Assembly (NCBI RefSeq): GCF_002929305.1
Contig: NZ_PJIO01000010.1
Coordinates: 60,261-124,260 of the forward strand
Length of the DNA: 64,000 bases
Reading direction: 5' to 3'
Source of the DNA: Arthrobacter sp. GMC3
Lineage (GTDB): Bacteria; Actinomycetota; Actinomycetes; Actinomycetales; Micrococcaceae
Shown: positions 7,072-15,281 of the stretch, one piece after another
Layout: each line of letters starts with the position of its first letter
How positions within the stretch are numbered: position 1 is the stretch's first letter
Notes under the pieces: generated by a model
Seen by the model: only the letters and a program-made list of their open reading frames with translations
Databases searched by the model: none
What the model was told of the DNA's origin: nothing
Made by a program: the position numbers and the translations under genes

Positions 7072-9153
7072 CTAGGCGTGGCCGGCTTCACGCATTTGGC
7101 GCAGTTCCTTCTTTAGATCCTGGACCTCGTCGCGGAGACGGGCGGCCAGCTCGAAGTGGAGATCGGAGGCCGCGGCATGCATTTGCGCGGTCAGGTCCTC
7201 GATCAAGGTGACGAGTGCTTCGGCCGGGCGGGCGGCCAGGCCGTCGGCCCGCACTGCCTTCTTCTTCCCTGCACCTTCGCGTTTGAGGCGTGCCTCCTCC
7301 AGTAGTGCAGCCGTATCGGCATCCTCCCTGGCCAATTGATCGGTGATGTCGGCAATCTTCTTGCGCAGTGGCTGCGGATCAATGCCGCGTTCGGTGTTGT
7401 AGGCGACCTGAATTTCGCGGCGCCGGTTGGTCTCATCGATGGCGAACTGCATGGACGCGGTGATCCTGTCCGCGTACATGTGCACCTCGCCGGAGACGTT
7501 ACGAGCCGCACGCCCGATGGTCTGGATTAGGGACGTGGCCGAGCGCAGGAAGCCTTCCTTGTCGGCGTCCAGGATGCTCACCAGGGATACTTCCGGAAGG
7601 TCAAGGCCCTCACGGAGAAGGTTGATACCCACCAGCACGTCAAAGACTCCCATGCGCAGTTCACGCAGCAGTTCAACGCGCCGCAGTGTGTCGACGTCGG
7701 AGTGCAGGTATTGGACCTTGATGCCGTTGCCTAGCAGGTAGTCGGTGAGGTCCTCGGACATGCGCTTGGTCAATGTGGTGACCAGGACGCGCTCATTCTT
7801 GGCAGTCCGCTTCCGGATTTCTCCGAGGAGATCGTTGATCTGATCCTTTGAGGGCTTGACGATGATTTCCGGGTCAATCAAACCCGTGGGACGGATGATC
7901 TGCTGCACGTAACCGTCTGCCTTGGCCAGCTCGTACTTGCCAGGCGTGGCGGACATGTAGACGGTCTGCCCAATGCGTTCCAGGAACTCGTCCCATTTCA
8001 GGGGCCTGTTGTCCATGGCCGAGGGCAGCCGGAAGCCGTGGTCCACCAGGGTCCGCTTGCGGGACATATCGCCCTCATACATGGCCCCAATCTGCGGAAC
8101 CGTGACATGGGATTCGTCAATGACCAGCAGGAAGTCGTCGGGGAAGTAGTCGATGAGGCAGTGGGGTGCGCTCCCCTGTTCCCGCCCGTCAATGTGGCGC
8201 GAATAGTTCTCGATGCCGTTGCAGAAGCCCATCTGCTCCATCATTTCCAGGTCATAGGTGGTGCGCATGCGCAGCCGCTGGGCTTCAAGAAGCTTGTTTT
8301 GGCTTTCCAGTTCCTTGGTTCGCGTGGCCAGCTCGTCCTCAATTTGCTTGACGGCTCGGGCCATGCGCTCGGGTCCGGCCACATAGTGCGAGGCCGGGAA
8401 AACGTACATCTCGTTTTCTTCCCGGATGATCTCTCCGGTCAGGGGATGCAGGGTGTAGATGTTCTCGATCTCGTCGCCAAAGAACTCCACCCGGATGGCT
8501 TGTTCCTCATACATGGGGATGATCTCAACGGTGTCTCCCCTGACCCGGAAGGTGCCACGGTGGAAGTCAATGTCATTGCGGGTGTACTGCATACTGACGA
8601 ACTTGCGCAACAGGTCGTCACGGTTCATCTGGTCACCGCGGGTCAATGTCACCATGCCGGCAACGTATTCCTCCGGGGTCCCCAGGCCGTAGATGCAGGA
8701 GACGGTGGCGACGACGATGACGTCGCGGCGGGTCAGCAGCGCATTGGTTGCCGAGTGGCGCAGGCGCTCGACCTCCTCATTGACGGAGGAGTCCTTTTCG
8801 ATGAAGGTGTCCGACTGTGGCACATACGCTTCGGGCTGGTAGTAGTCGTAGTAGGAGACGAAGTACTCAACGGCGTTATTGGGAAGCAGCTCCCGAAACT
8901 CATTGGCCAGCTGGGCGGCGAGTGTTTTATTTTGCACCAGGACCAGCGTGGGCCGCTGCACTTGTTCAATGAGCCACGCGGCAGTGGCCGACTTTCCTGT
9001 TCCCGTGGCACCAAGCAGGACGATGTCTTTTTCGCCATTGTTGATGCGCTCGGTAAGTTCCTTGATGGCTGCCGGTTGATCACCTGCTGGCTGGAAGTCA
9101 CTGATGACCTCAAAAGGGGCGACAACGCGATTTATCTCTTGGGCAAGACTCAT
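7072..9153 (-). CDS. uvrB: Excinuclease ABC subunit B
   Basis: A 693-residue UvrB, the damage-verifying helicase-like subunit of nucleotide excision repair, which takes DNA from UvrA and recruits UvrC. Visible are the Walker A loop GATGTGKS at residues 48-55, the beta-hairpin region [21 protein letters not shown], the DESH motif II ([13 protein letters not shown]), helicase motif [11 protein letters not shown], and a C-terminal UVR motif ([24 protein letters not shown]). Length is normal. It is preceded by an SOS box, so it is probably induced by DNA damage. No uvrA is in view downstream. Confidence 0.98.
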   Translation of the reverse strand: MSLAQEINRVVAPFEVISDFQPAGDQPAAIKELTERINNGEKDIVLLGATGTGKSATAAWLIEQVQRPTLVLVQNKTLAAQLANEFRELLPNNAVEYFVSYYDYYQPEAYVPQSDTFIEKDSSVNEEVERLRHSATNALLTRRDVIVVATVSCIYGLGTPEEYVAGMVTLTRGDQMNRDDLLRKFVSMQYTRNDIDFHRGTFRVRGDTVEIIPMYEEQAIRVEFFGDEIENIYTLHPLTGEIIREENEMYVFPASHYVAGPERMARAVKQIEDELATRTKELESQNKLLEAQRLRMRTTYDLEMMEQMGFCNGIENYSRHIDGREQGSAPHCLIDYFPDDFLLVIDESHVTVPQIGAMYEGDMSRKRTLVDHGFRLPSAMDNRPLKWDEFLERIGQTVYMSATPGKYELAKADGYVQQIIRPTGLIDPEIIVKPSKDQINDLLGEIRKRTAKNERVLVTTLTKRMSEDLTDYLLGNGIKVQYLHSDVDTLRRVELLRELRMGVFDVLVGINLLREGLDLPEVSLVSILDADKEGFLRSATSLIQTIGRAARNVSGEVHMYADRITASMQFAIDETNRRREIQVAYNTERGIDPQPLRKKIADITDQLAREDADTAALLEEARLKREGAGKKKAVRADGLAARPAEALVTLIEDLTAQMHAAASDLHFELAARLRDEVQDLKKELRQMREAGHA

Positions 9154-9183
9154 GGGGTTAACGCTACCCCCGATGGAACCGAT

Positions 9184-9199
9184 TAGAACACCTGATCGA
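9184..9199 (-). promoter_or_regulatory. LexA (SOS) box upstream of uvrB
   Basis: The 16-mer TAGAACACCTGATCGA at 9184-9199 matches the actinobacterial LexA consensus TCGAAC-N4-GTTCGA at 10 of its 12 fixed positions, keeping the GAAC core on one side. It ends 31 bases before the uvrB ATG. LexA control of uvrB is known in other bacteria, so the site fits its neighbour; actual binding is inferred. Confidence 0.65.
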
Positions 9200-9303
9200 A
9201 AACTGTGAGGGGAGGACTCCCCATGTAATGACCCCCCTATTTAGTCCATCACATGTGAAAATGGAATAGTCATTCATCACTGGTCTCACCCACGAAGGTA
9301 ACT

Positions 9304-9777
9304 ATGTCTGAGAACAATCCCGAAAACCCGTACGCCAAGCCTGTACAGCCGGCCGAGCCTGCGCCCGTTGCGCCGCCGGCCCCCTACGCCCAGCCCGTTC
9401 AGCCTGCACCGTACGGTCAGCAGCCGGGCCAGTACGTCCAGCAGCCTGGCGGCTACGCTCCCGCCCCGGCCACTGACCCGGGAAAGACCATGGCGATCAT
9501 TGCCGTCATCCTGCCGTTTGTCGGATTCAGCCTTGTCGGGTTGATCTTGGGCATTATTGCCAAGGTCAAGTCCAAGAAGGCCGGCTACAAGAACACGCTT
9601 GCCCTGGTCGCGATCATCATCAGCGCCGTGGCAATCGTTGTCAGCATTATTGGCGGCATCATTCTTATCGTCTTTCTCGGTAACCTCGCCAACGAGATCA
9701 CCCAGGCCTGCCAGGACGGGGTAGGGACCGTCACAGTCAACGGCCAGATTGTTGACTGCACCACAGTCAACCCGTAG
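9304..9777 (+). CDS. DUF4190-type membrane protein with a proline-rich head
   Basis: A 157-residue protein. The first 60 residues are rich in Pro, Gln, Ala and Tyr (PYAQPVQPAPYGQQPGQY) and likely disordered and cytosolic. Two hydrophobic helices follow, KTMAIIAVILPFVGFSLVGLILGIIAKVK and LALVAIIISAVAIVVSIIGGIILIVFL, joined by a short basic loop. A short outside tail carries two cysteines (TQACQDG and IVDCTTV). This is the layout of DUF4190 proteins, whose function is not established. The start has AAGGTA six bases upstream. It is monocistronic and ends at a strong hairpin. Confidence 0.75.
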   Translation: MSENNPENPYAKPVQPAEPAPVAPPAPYAQPVQPAPYGQQPGQYVQQPGGYAPAPATDPGKTMAIIAVILPFVGFSLVGLILGIIAKVKSKKAGYKNTLALVAIIISAVAIVVSIIGGIILIVFLGNLANEITQACQDGVGTVTVNGQIVDCTTVNP

Positions 9778-9787
9778 TCCACGCCGT

Positions 9788-9825
9788 AAGAACAGGCCGG
9801 CACCCACGGGTGCCGGCCTGTTCTT
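9788..9825. terminator. Strong bidirectional terminator
   Basis: A perfect 18-bp inverted repeat (AAGAACAGGCCGGCACCC at 9788-9805 and its complement at 9808-9825) around a two-base centre, with A and T runs at the stem ends. It lies between the convergent DUF4190 and coaE genes and can stop transcription from both sides. Confidence 0.9.
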
Positions 9826-9835
9826 TAATGCCTAT

Positions 9836-11053
9836 CTAATGCTCTTGTGCTGAACCTTGCCAGCCGGATTGCTCGATCCAAACATTCAGCTCAGGGATGG
9901 CGTGGGCAAACCATGGTTCCTTGGCCTGTGCATAGCCGTCGGTAGACGCTTCGTGCTGGTGACTGTGCGCCACTGACTGCTTGAACGACTCGTAGCTCTG
10001 CCGGGCCCCGGCATCGGAGCGCAGCCAGTCGCGGAACGCCAGAGCCAGCAACGCTCCAGGTGAGCCGTCCACCCTGATATGAAGGTTGACGGGCCGTCCG
10101 GGATCGGCCGCGTTGTGAAAGCGCTTCTCCCACCGCTCCCCCGCACGCCCGCCGCCAAAGTCATGCCCTGTGTCCCACCAGCCGCCCGTACGCGCCGGGA
10201 ACCCGGCGTCGGCCAGCACTGTGGTCAGATTATCTGCCTCCTCGAGCGAACGGACACGAAGCTGCAGGTCGATCACGTCCTTGGCGGCCAGCGCCGGAAC
10301 AGAGGTGGAACCAATATGGTCCACGGCTACGGCCGATTCACCTACGGCAGCCTCCAGCCGTGCCATCAAACGTGATGCCTGTTCCGGCCAGCTGGGATCG
10401 GCCGGGATAATGCTGGCTGGGCCGGCCACCAACACGGGGCGCCGCGCAGCCAGGTTCTTAGAAAAGGGCACTAGCCGGTCTTCCCATAAGGAGTCCAGTT
10501 CTGCGAGAGCCTGCTCCGGGGTCCCGTCATTGACAATCACGACGTCGGCCGCGGCCGCCCGATCTTCGTCACTGGCTTGCGCTGCCATCCGGGCCAGCGC
10601 ATCATCTTCAGCCATACCGCGGTTGGCGACCATCCGGGCAATCCGCTCGTTCCGCGGTGCCTGCACAACCACCACCAGGTGAAAGTTGGCCCCCTGGCCG
10701 GTCTCCACAAGCAAGGGGATGTCCTGGACAACAATGGTTCCCGTGCCGGCGTCGGCCTCCAGCATTTGTGCGGCAGCTCGGACGCGAGGGTGAACAATTG
10801 CGTTGAGGGTGGCCAACTGTTCGGGAGCACCGAAGACGATGGTGCCCAGGGCGGGTCGGTCCAGGCTGCCGTCCGCACGCAGAATCCCCGTTCCAAACGC
10901 GTCCACCACGGCCGCCAGACCGTCAGTGCCGGGGGCTACGACGTCCCGGGCCAGCTGATCGGCGTCGATGACGATGGCGCCCAGCTCGCGGAAACGGACG
11001 GAGAGCAGGGACTTGCCTGAGGCGATACCGCCAGTGAGACCGATCGAGAGCAT
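9836..11053 (-). CDS. coaE: Dephospho-CoA kinase fused to a GrpB (UPF0157) domain
   Basis: A 405-residue two-domain protein. Residues 1-200 are dephospho-CoA kinase, the last step of CoA synthesis: Walker A GLTGGIASGKS at 5-15, then DADQLARDVV and the lid region. From about residue 205 a GrpB/UPF0157 nucleotidyltransferase-like domain follows, with VDHIGSTSVPALAAKDVIDL and a terminal half with NLHIRVDGSP and FRDWLRSD. This fusion is known in actinobacteria; the role of the second domain is unsettled. GGAGG sits almost against the ATG. It diverges from the YigZ gene. Confidence 0.95.
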   Translation of the reverse strand: MLSIGLTGGIASGKSLLSVRFRELGAIVIDADQLARDVVAPGTDGLAAVVDAFGTGILRADGSLDRPALGTIVFGAPEQLATLNAIVHPRVRAAAQMLEADAGTGTIVVQDIPLLVETGQGANFHLVVVVQAPRNERIARMVANRGMAEDDALARMAAQASDEDRAAAADVVIVNDGTPEQALAELDSLWEDRLVPFSKNLAARRPVLVAGPASIIPADPSWPEQASRLMARLEAAVGESAVAVDHIGSTSVPALAAKDVIDLQLRVRSLEEADNLTTVLADAGFPARTGGWWDTGHDFGGGRAGERWEKRFHNAADPGRPVNLHIRVDGSPGALLALAFRDWLRSDAGARQSYESFKQSVAHSHQHEASTDGYAQAKEPWFAHAIPELNVWIEQSGWQGSAQEH

Positions 11054-11075
11054 TCCTCCACACTAGACTGAATCG

Positions 11076-11807
11076 GTGAGCCAAACACCCCCACCACTAC
11101 TCGCTTCGCCGGGCGCGAACAGCTACACAACCTTGACCGACGGCCCCGACTTCCGTCACGAGATCGCGATCAAACGCTCACGATTCGTCACAGTATTGCG
11201 CCGTGTGGGTGACGAGGCGGGTGCCCGGACCTTGGTGGCCGAACTCCGGCGTGAATTCTACGATGCCCGCCACCACTGCAGCGCTTTCGTGATCGGCCCC
11301 GACAGGGCCATCCAGCGTTCCAACGACGACGGCGAACCCTCCGGCACAGCCGGCGCGCCCATGCTCGATGCCGTGCTGAAACGTGAAACCAGGCCCGGCG
11401 GCGTACCGGCGGCCGACTTGAGTGATGTGTGCGCCGTCGTCGTCCGGTATTTTGGTGGGATCCTGCTCGGAGCGGGCGGACTGGTGCGCGCCTACTCGGA
11501 GTCCGTCAGCGGCGCACTGGAACTGGCTCCGCTGGTTCGCCGGGAGCGGCTGAGGCAGTTTACCGTGAGCGTCCCCCCTGCAGACGCCGGCCGATTGGAG
11601 AACGATCTCCGCTCGGCTGGCTACCTCATGACGGGCAACAGCTACGGCGCCGTTGAGACCCTGGTGGGCCTGGCCCTGGCCGACGACGATGCCATCATCA
11701 CGGCCGCCGTCGAACGGCTGGCCTCCCTGACCGCCGGTCGCGGTGTGCTCACGGACGCGGGGAGCAACTGGGTGGATGTGCCAGTGGCTCCCCGTGCCCG
11801 TCGTTAG
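11076..11807 (+). CDS. YigZ/IMPACT-family protein
   Basis: A 243-residue protein of the IMPACT family (UPF0029). The N-terminal domain carries the signature DDGEPSGTAGAPMLDAV followed by VVVRYFGGILLGAGGLVRAYS near residues 85-150, and the C-terminal ferredoxin-like domain (DUF1949) follows. Bacterial members (YigZ, YvyE) are of uncertain function; eukaryotic IMPACT acts in translation stress. The GTG start gives the usual length. The 22 bases to coaE imply a shared divergent promoter region. It converges on the DUF805 gene with only a three-base gap. Confidence 0.9.
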   Translation: MSQTPPPLLASPGANSYTTLTDGPDFRHEIAIKRSRFVTVLRRVGDEAGARTLVAELRREFYDARHHCSAFVIGPDRAIQRSNDDGEPSGTAGAPMLDAVLKRETRPGGVPAADLSDVCAVVVRYFGGILLGAGGLVRAYSESVSGALELAPLVRRERLRQFTVSVPPADAGRLENDLRSAGYLMTGNSYGAVETLVGLALADDDAIITAAVERLASLTAGRGVLTDAGSNWVDVPVAPRARR

Positions 11808-11810
11808 CGT

Positions 11811-12482
11811 CTAGAACCCGTTGGGGCCGAACCCCATGGGAGGGTTGGGCCATTTGTCGAAACGTGCACCTTGCGGATTGCTGGACATCGACATCAATAC
11901 GATCATGACGATGCCACCCACGCCGGGGACAAAGTTCAACAGGTACATCCAGCCGCTCATGTCAGCGTCATGCAGGCGCCGCACCGACAGGGCGATGGCA
12001 GGCACGATGCTGCCGAACATGACCAGGCCCATCACGGTGGACAGCACCGACCCGAACGCATTGGGCTGGTCCGTTCCGGGCTGGGTGCCCAGTAGCAAGG
12101 CGAGAAGGCCCAACACTATGAATCCCACCACGAAGGTCAGTGAGATCCACCAGTATTCGCTCCTGCTGGCCCGGCCACTGAAGGTCGCGTACTTCTTGTA
12201 GAAGCGGGCGATCGCCTGCACAGGGCTGGCCCCGTACAGGGGTGCGCTTAACGGTACCTGGCCGTCTTTGCCAAGCGGCGCCCCCGAGTAAGGGTTCGGC
12301 TGGGCAAAGGGCTGCCCGTACGGTGGCTGACCAAACTGCTGCTGCGGGTATGGAGAGGCGAAAGGCTGCTGACTCTGGTGAGGCGGCTGTGCAGCGTAAG
12401 GTGCGGGAACGGCGTCGTACTGCGGCGGCGCATAGGGAGCCTGCTCAGCAGTTGATTCATTCTGGCGGTTGTTCTGATCCAT
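11811..12482 (-). CDS. DUF805 membrane protein with a Gln/Pro-rich head
   Basis: A 223-residue protein. Residues 1-85 are low-complexity Pro/Gln/Tyr-rich text. A DUF805 domain follows: AIARFYKKYATFSGRASRSEYWW, then about four hydrophobic helices, with the family's RRLHDADMSGW motif between helices three and four. DUF805 proteins (E. coli YhaH type) are inner-membrane proteins of unknown role. GGGGGAC precedes the ATG. It resembles the DUF4190 gene 2 kb away in having a disordered Pro-rich head before a membrane domain. Confidence 0.85.
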   Translation of the reverse strand: MDQNNRQNESTAEQAPYAPPQYDAVPAPYAAQPPHQSQQPFASPYPQQQFGQPPYGQPFAQPNPYSGAPLGKDGQVPLSAPLYGASPVQAIARFYKKYATFSGRASRSEYWWISLTFVVGFIVLGLLALLLGTQPGTDQPNAFGSVLSTVMGLVMFGSIVPAIALSVRRLHDADMSGWMYLLNFVPGVGGIVMIVLMSMSSNPQGARFDKWPNPPMGFGPNGF

Positions 12483-12579
12483 GCGATGTCCCCCGGGTTT
12501 GTGATGTTCAAAGAGTTGATTCTAGCAAGGCGCACCTGCGTCGCTTGCCGGTGAGCAAAGGTGTGCTGTGATCCAACGA

Positions 12580-12615
12580 GAACGGGTCCCCCACCCGAAG
12601 GTGGAGGACCCGTTC
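12580..12615 (-). terminator. Terminator downstream of rpsA
   Basis: GAACGGGTCC...GGACCCGTTC, with an inner CCACC-CGAA-GGTGG helix (one C/A mismatch), makes a 16-bp hairpin with a four-base loop. It lies 31 bases past the rpsA stop and before the DUF805 start, so it probably ends the rpsA transcript; the T-run after it is short. Confidence 0.7.
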
Positions 12616-12645
12616 AACGCTATTGCGAGAAAGCGCTTTCGGAAA

Positions 12646-14127
12646 TTAGTTTCCGGTCAGCTTCTCACGCAGTGCGGCAAGTGCTTCGTCAGAAGCCAAG
12701 GTGCCGGCACCAGCGTCGGTTGCAGCAGGCTCGGAGGAGTAGGAAGTCCCTGCGGACTCGCCACCTTCACCGGCGCCATCAGCGGCTGCATCTTCTGCGG
12801 CGTGCTGAGCAACCTGCTTCTTGTGAGCTTCCCAGCGCGTCTGAGCGTCAGCGTACTGCTGCTCCCAAACGGCGCGCTGTGCCTCGTAGCCTTCAAGCCA
12901 CTCGTTGGACTCGGAATCGAAGCCCTCCGGGTACTTGTAGTTGCCTTCTTCGTCGTACTCGGCAACCATGCCGTAGAGGGCCGGGTCGAACTCGGTGGAG
13001 TCGACGTCGACACCCTCGTTGGCCTGCTTGAGGGACAGCGAGATGCGGCGGCGTTCCAGGTCGATGTCGATGACCTTGACGAACAGCTCGTCACCAACGG
13101 AGACAACCTGCTCGGCCAGCTCAACGTGGCGGACTGCCAGCTCGGAGATGTGGACCAGGCCTTCGATGCCGTCTTCAACGCGAACGAACGCGCCGAACGG
13201 AACCAGCTTGGTGACCTTACCCGGAACAACCTGCCCGAGGGCGTGGGTGCGGGCGAAGGTCTGCCACGGATCTTCCTGCGTAGCCTTGAGCGAGAGCGAT
13301 ACACGCTCGCGGTCCAGATCCACTTCGAGAACCTCGACGGTGACTTCCTGGCCAACTTCGACAACCTCGGAGGGGTGGTCGATGTGCTTCCAGGACAGCT
13401 CGGAAACGTGGACGAGACCGTCTACGCCGCCAAGGTCCACGAATGCACCGAAGTTGACAATGGAGGAAACAACGCCGGGACGAACCTGGCCCTTTTCCAG
13501 CTTGTTGAGGAACGTGGAGCGAACCTCGGACTGGGTCTGCTCGAGCCAGGCACGGCGGGAAAGAACAACGTTGTTGCGGTTCTTGTCCAGCTCGATGATC
13601 TTGGCTTCGATCTGCTGACCGATGTAGGGAGCCAGGTCGCGCACACGGCGCATCTCGACCAGCGATGCGGGCAAGAAGCCGCGCAGGCCGATATCGAGGA
13701 TAAGACCACCCTTGACAACTTCGATGACGGTACCGGTAACGACACCATCTTCTTCCTTGACCTTCTCGATGTCGCCCCAGGCGCGCTCGTACTGTGCGCG
13801 CTTCTTGGAGAGAATCAGTCGGCCTTCTTTGTCTTCCTTCGTGAGGACCAAAGCTTCGACCTGATCGCCAACGGAGACAACGTCTCCGGGATCAACGTCG
13901 TGCTTGATGGAAAGCTCGCGGGAGGGGATGACGCCTTCGGTCTTGTAACCGATGTCGAGCAGAACTTCGTCGCGATCAACCTTGACAACAATTCCTTCGA
14001 CGAGGTCGCCGTCGTTGAAGTACTTGATGGTTGCATCTACTGCGGCGAGGAATTCTTCAGCAGTACCAATGTCGTTGATGGCAACAACGGGAGTGGTACT
14101 AGTCTTCTCGGGGGTCGTGATGGTCAT
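12646..14127 (-). CDS. rpsA: 30S ribosomal protein S1
   Basis: A 493-residue S1, the mRNA-capturing protein of the small ribosomal subunit. Four S1 RNA-binding repeats are visible, each with the G-x-V...D.G..G/F pattern: GDLVEGIVVKVDRDEVLLDIGYKTEG, GVVTGTVIEVVKGGLILDI, GQVRPGVVSSIVNFGAFVDLGG and GQVVPGKVTKLVPFGAFVRVEDG. An acidic, Ala-rich tail ends in LASDEALAALREKLTGN. Four repeats rather than six is normal for actinobacteria. The ATG at 14127 gives MTITTPEKTSTTPVVAIND, with GGAG ten bases upstream; extension to 14181 is not supported. Confidence 0.98.
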   Translation of the reverse strand: MTITTPEKTSTTPVVAINDIGTAEEFLAAVDATIKYFNDGDLVEGIVVKVDRDEVLLDIGYKTEGVIPSRELSIKHDVDPGDVVSVGDQVEALVLTKEDKEGRLILSKKRAQYERAWGDIEKVKEEDGVVTGTVIEVVKGGLILDIGLRGFLPASLVEMRRVRDLAPYIGQQIEAKIIELDKNRNNVVLSRRAWLEQTQSEVRSTFLNKLEKGQVRPGVVSSIVNFGAFVDLGGVDGLVHVSELSWKHIDHPSEVVEVGQEVTVEVLEVDLDRERVSLSLKATQEDPWQTFARTHALGQVVPGKVTKLVPFGAFVRVEDGIEGLVHISELAVRHVELAEQVVSVGDELFVKVIDIDLERRRISLSLKQANEGVDVDSTEFDPALYGMVAEYDEEGNYKYPEGFDSESNEWLEGYEAQRAVWEQQYADAQTRWEAHKKQVAQHAAEDAAADGAGEGGESAGTSYSSEPAATDAGAGTLASDEALAALREKLTGN

Positions 14128-14375
14128 GTAGTAGGGGCTCCGATGTGGATAGTTGGATTCGCCGACCCCAGCCAAATGCACGAATGAATCGCACCTTGGC
14201 AGACAGGGGCCGGAATTATTATGGTTGCAGGGGTTCCTGCGGATGAAACAAGTGCGCGTGCCGCGTGTTTCCTGCCGGTTTTTGGCCAGCCCAGTTCACA
14301 CACAACATGCCCATTTAGTCTAGTTGTTCGGGCCTTGGAGCGCAAAAGCTGTGTTCGACGGCGATAATTGCGTTT

Positions 14376-15128
14376 GTGGACAATTCAACCCTCCTGGTAC
14401 TGGGGCCAAACGCTTGGGTTTTACTGGCGGTCATGCTGGTCTTGGCTGCCGTTGTCTGGCGTTCAGCCCTCGATCGCCACCCGGCACAAATGCTGGTCGC
14501 CGGGTTGCGGGCCCTGATTCAACTTGCCGCCGTTGCGCTCATCATCGCCTGGTTATCCGACCGTGGCGCCTGGGCGTTTGCCTTTGTTGCGCTGATGTTC
14601 GTGGTGGGCGCATGGACCTCGGGGCGGCGGGTTGCCCCGAAGGGGCGTTGGTGGATAGCCGCCATACCCATTGCCGCCGGTGTTGTCCCGCCAGCGGCCA
14701 TGATGTTTGCCGCTGGCGTCCTGCCCTTCAACGCGCTGGCGATCATTGCGGTCATTGGCCAGCAAATTGGTGGCGCCATGTCCACTGTCACCTTGAGTGG
14801 GCGTCGAATTCGGGACGAATTGGCGCTGCGCAACGGCGAGGTGGAAGCCGCCGTCGCGCTGGGCTTTGAATGGCCACCAGCCCGCTCCATGGTGGCAAAA
14901 CCTGTTGCGGGCGAAGCCGTCCTCCCCACCCTTGATCAGACGCGCACGGCCGGGTTGGTGACCCTGCCTGGTGCTTTTGTGGGGATGATCCTAGGTGGAG
15001 CAAGCCCCCTGGACGCTGGCCTAATTCAATTGCTGGTGCTCATATCCTTGCTCCTGGTCAATTCCAGTGCGGCCACCGTCACGCTCTGGCTGAGTTGCCG
15101 CGGAGCCTGGAGCCGGCCCGCTTCCTAG
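14376..15128 (+). CDS. FetB/UPF0014-family ABC permease
   Basis: A 250-residue membrane protein with about seven hydrophobic segments and the UPF0014 signature GQQIGGAMSTVTLSGRRI...LALRNGEVEAAVALG near residues 128-168, then QTRTAGLVTLPGAFVGMILGGASPLDAG. In E. coli the homologue FetB pairs with the ATPase FetA to export iron. No ATPase gene is adjacent, so its partner must be encoded elsewhere or it acts differently. The GTG start gives MDNSTLLVLGPNAW. It diverges from rpsA over a 248-base gap in which only a weak CATAAT-like box (minus strand, 14219-14224) was noted. Confidence 0.8.
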   Translation: MDNSTLLVLGPNAWVLLAVMLVLAAVVWRSALDRHPAQMLVAGLRALIQLAAVALIIAWLSDRGAWAFAFVALMFVVGAWTSGRRVAPKGRWWIAAIPIAAGVVPPAAMMFAAGVLPFNALAIIAVIGQQIGGAMSTVTLSGRRIRDELALRNGEVEAAVALGFEWPPARSMVAKPVAGEAVLPTLDQTRTAGLVTLPGAFVGMILGGASPLDAGLIQLLVLISLLLVNSSAATVTLWLSCRGAWSRPAS

Positions 15129-15211
15129 GAGCCATTTTCGGTTTCGCCTCAGGTTCTGACGCTGCCCCATCGGTCAAAAAGTGCCGGCGCCAGCCATGGT
15201 GATGAAAAGAA

Positions 15212-15246
15212 TTGACTTCTTCCCACCTTGGGACGAAACTATTATT
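15212..15246 (+). promoter_or_regulatory. Candidate promoter/operator of the MurNAc operon
   Basis: TTGACT at 15212-15217 is a good -35 box. The downstream spacer holds the inverted repeat TCCCA-CCT-TGGGA (15221-15233), and a GAA-N7-TTC element follows at 15234-15246. The -10 box is unclear (TATTAT at 15240 is too far; GAAACT at 15235 is weak). A repressor such as the RpiR-type protein of the operon could act here; this is inference. Confidence 0.35.
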
Positions 15247-15281
15247 CATTGAGATTCACAACACGTCACCAAAGGACCCCC

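Noticed and set aside
8038..9186. 382-codon frame opposite uvrB
   Set aside because: Shadow of uvrB; Gly/Asp/His-rich text without motifs.
12568..14187. Long open frame on the strand opposite rpsA
   Set aside because: It mirrors rpsA codon bias (frames opposite G+C-rich genes stay open) and has no recognisable domain.
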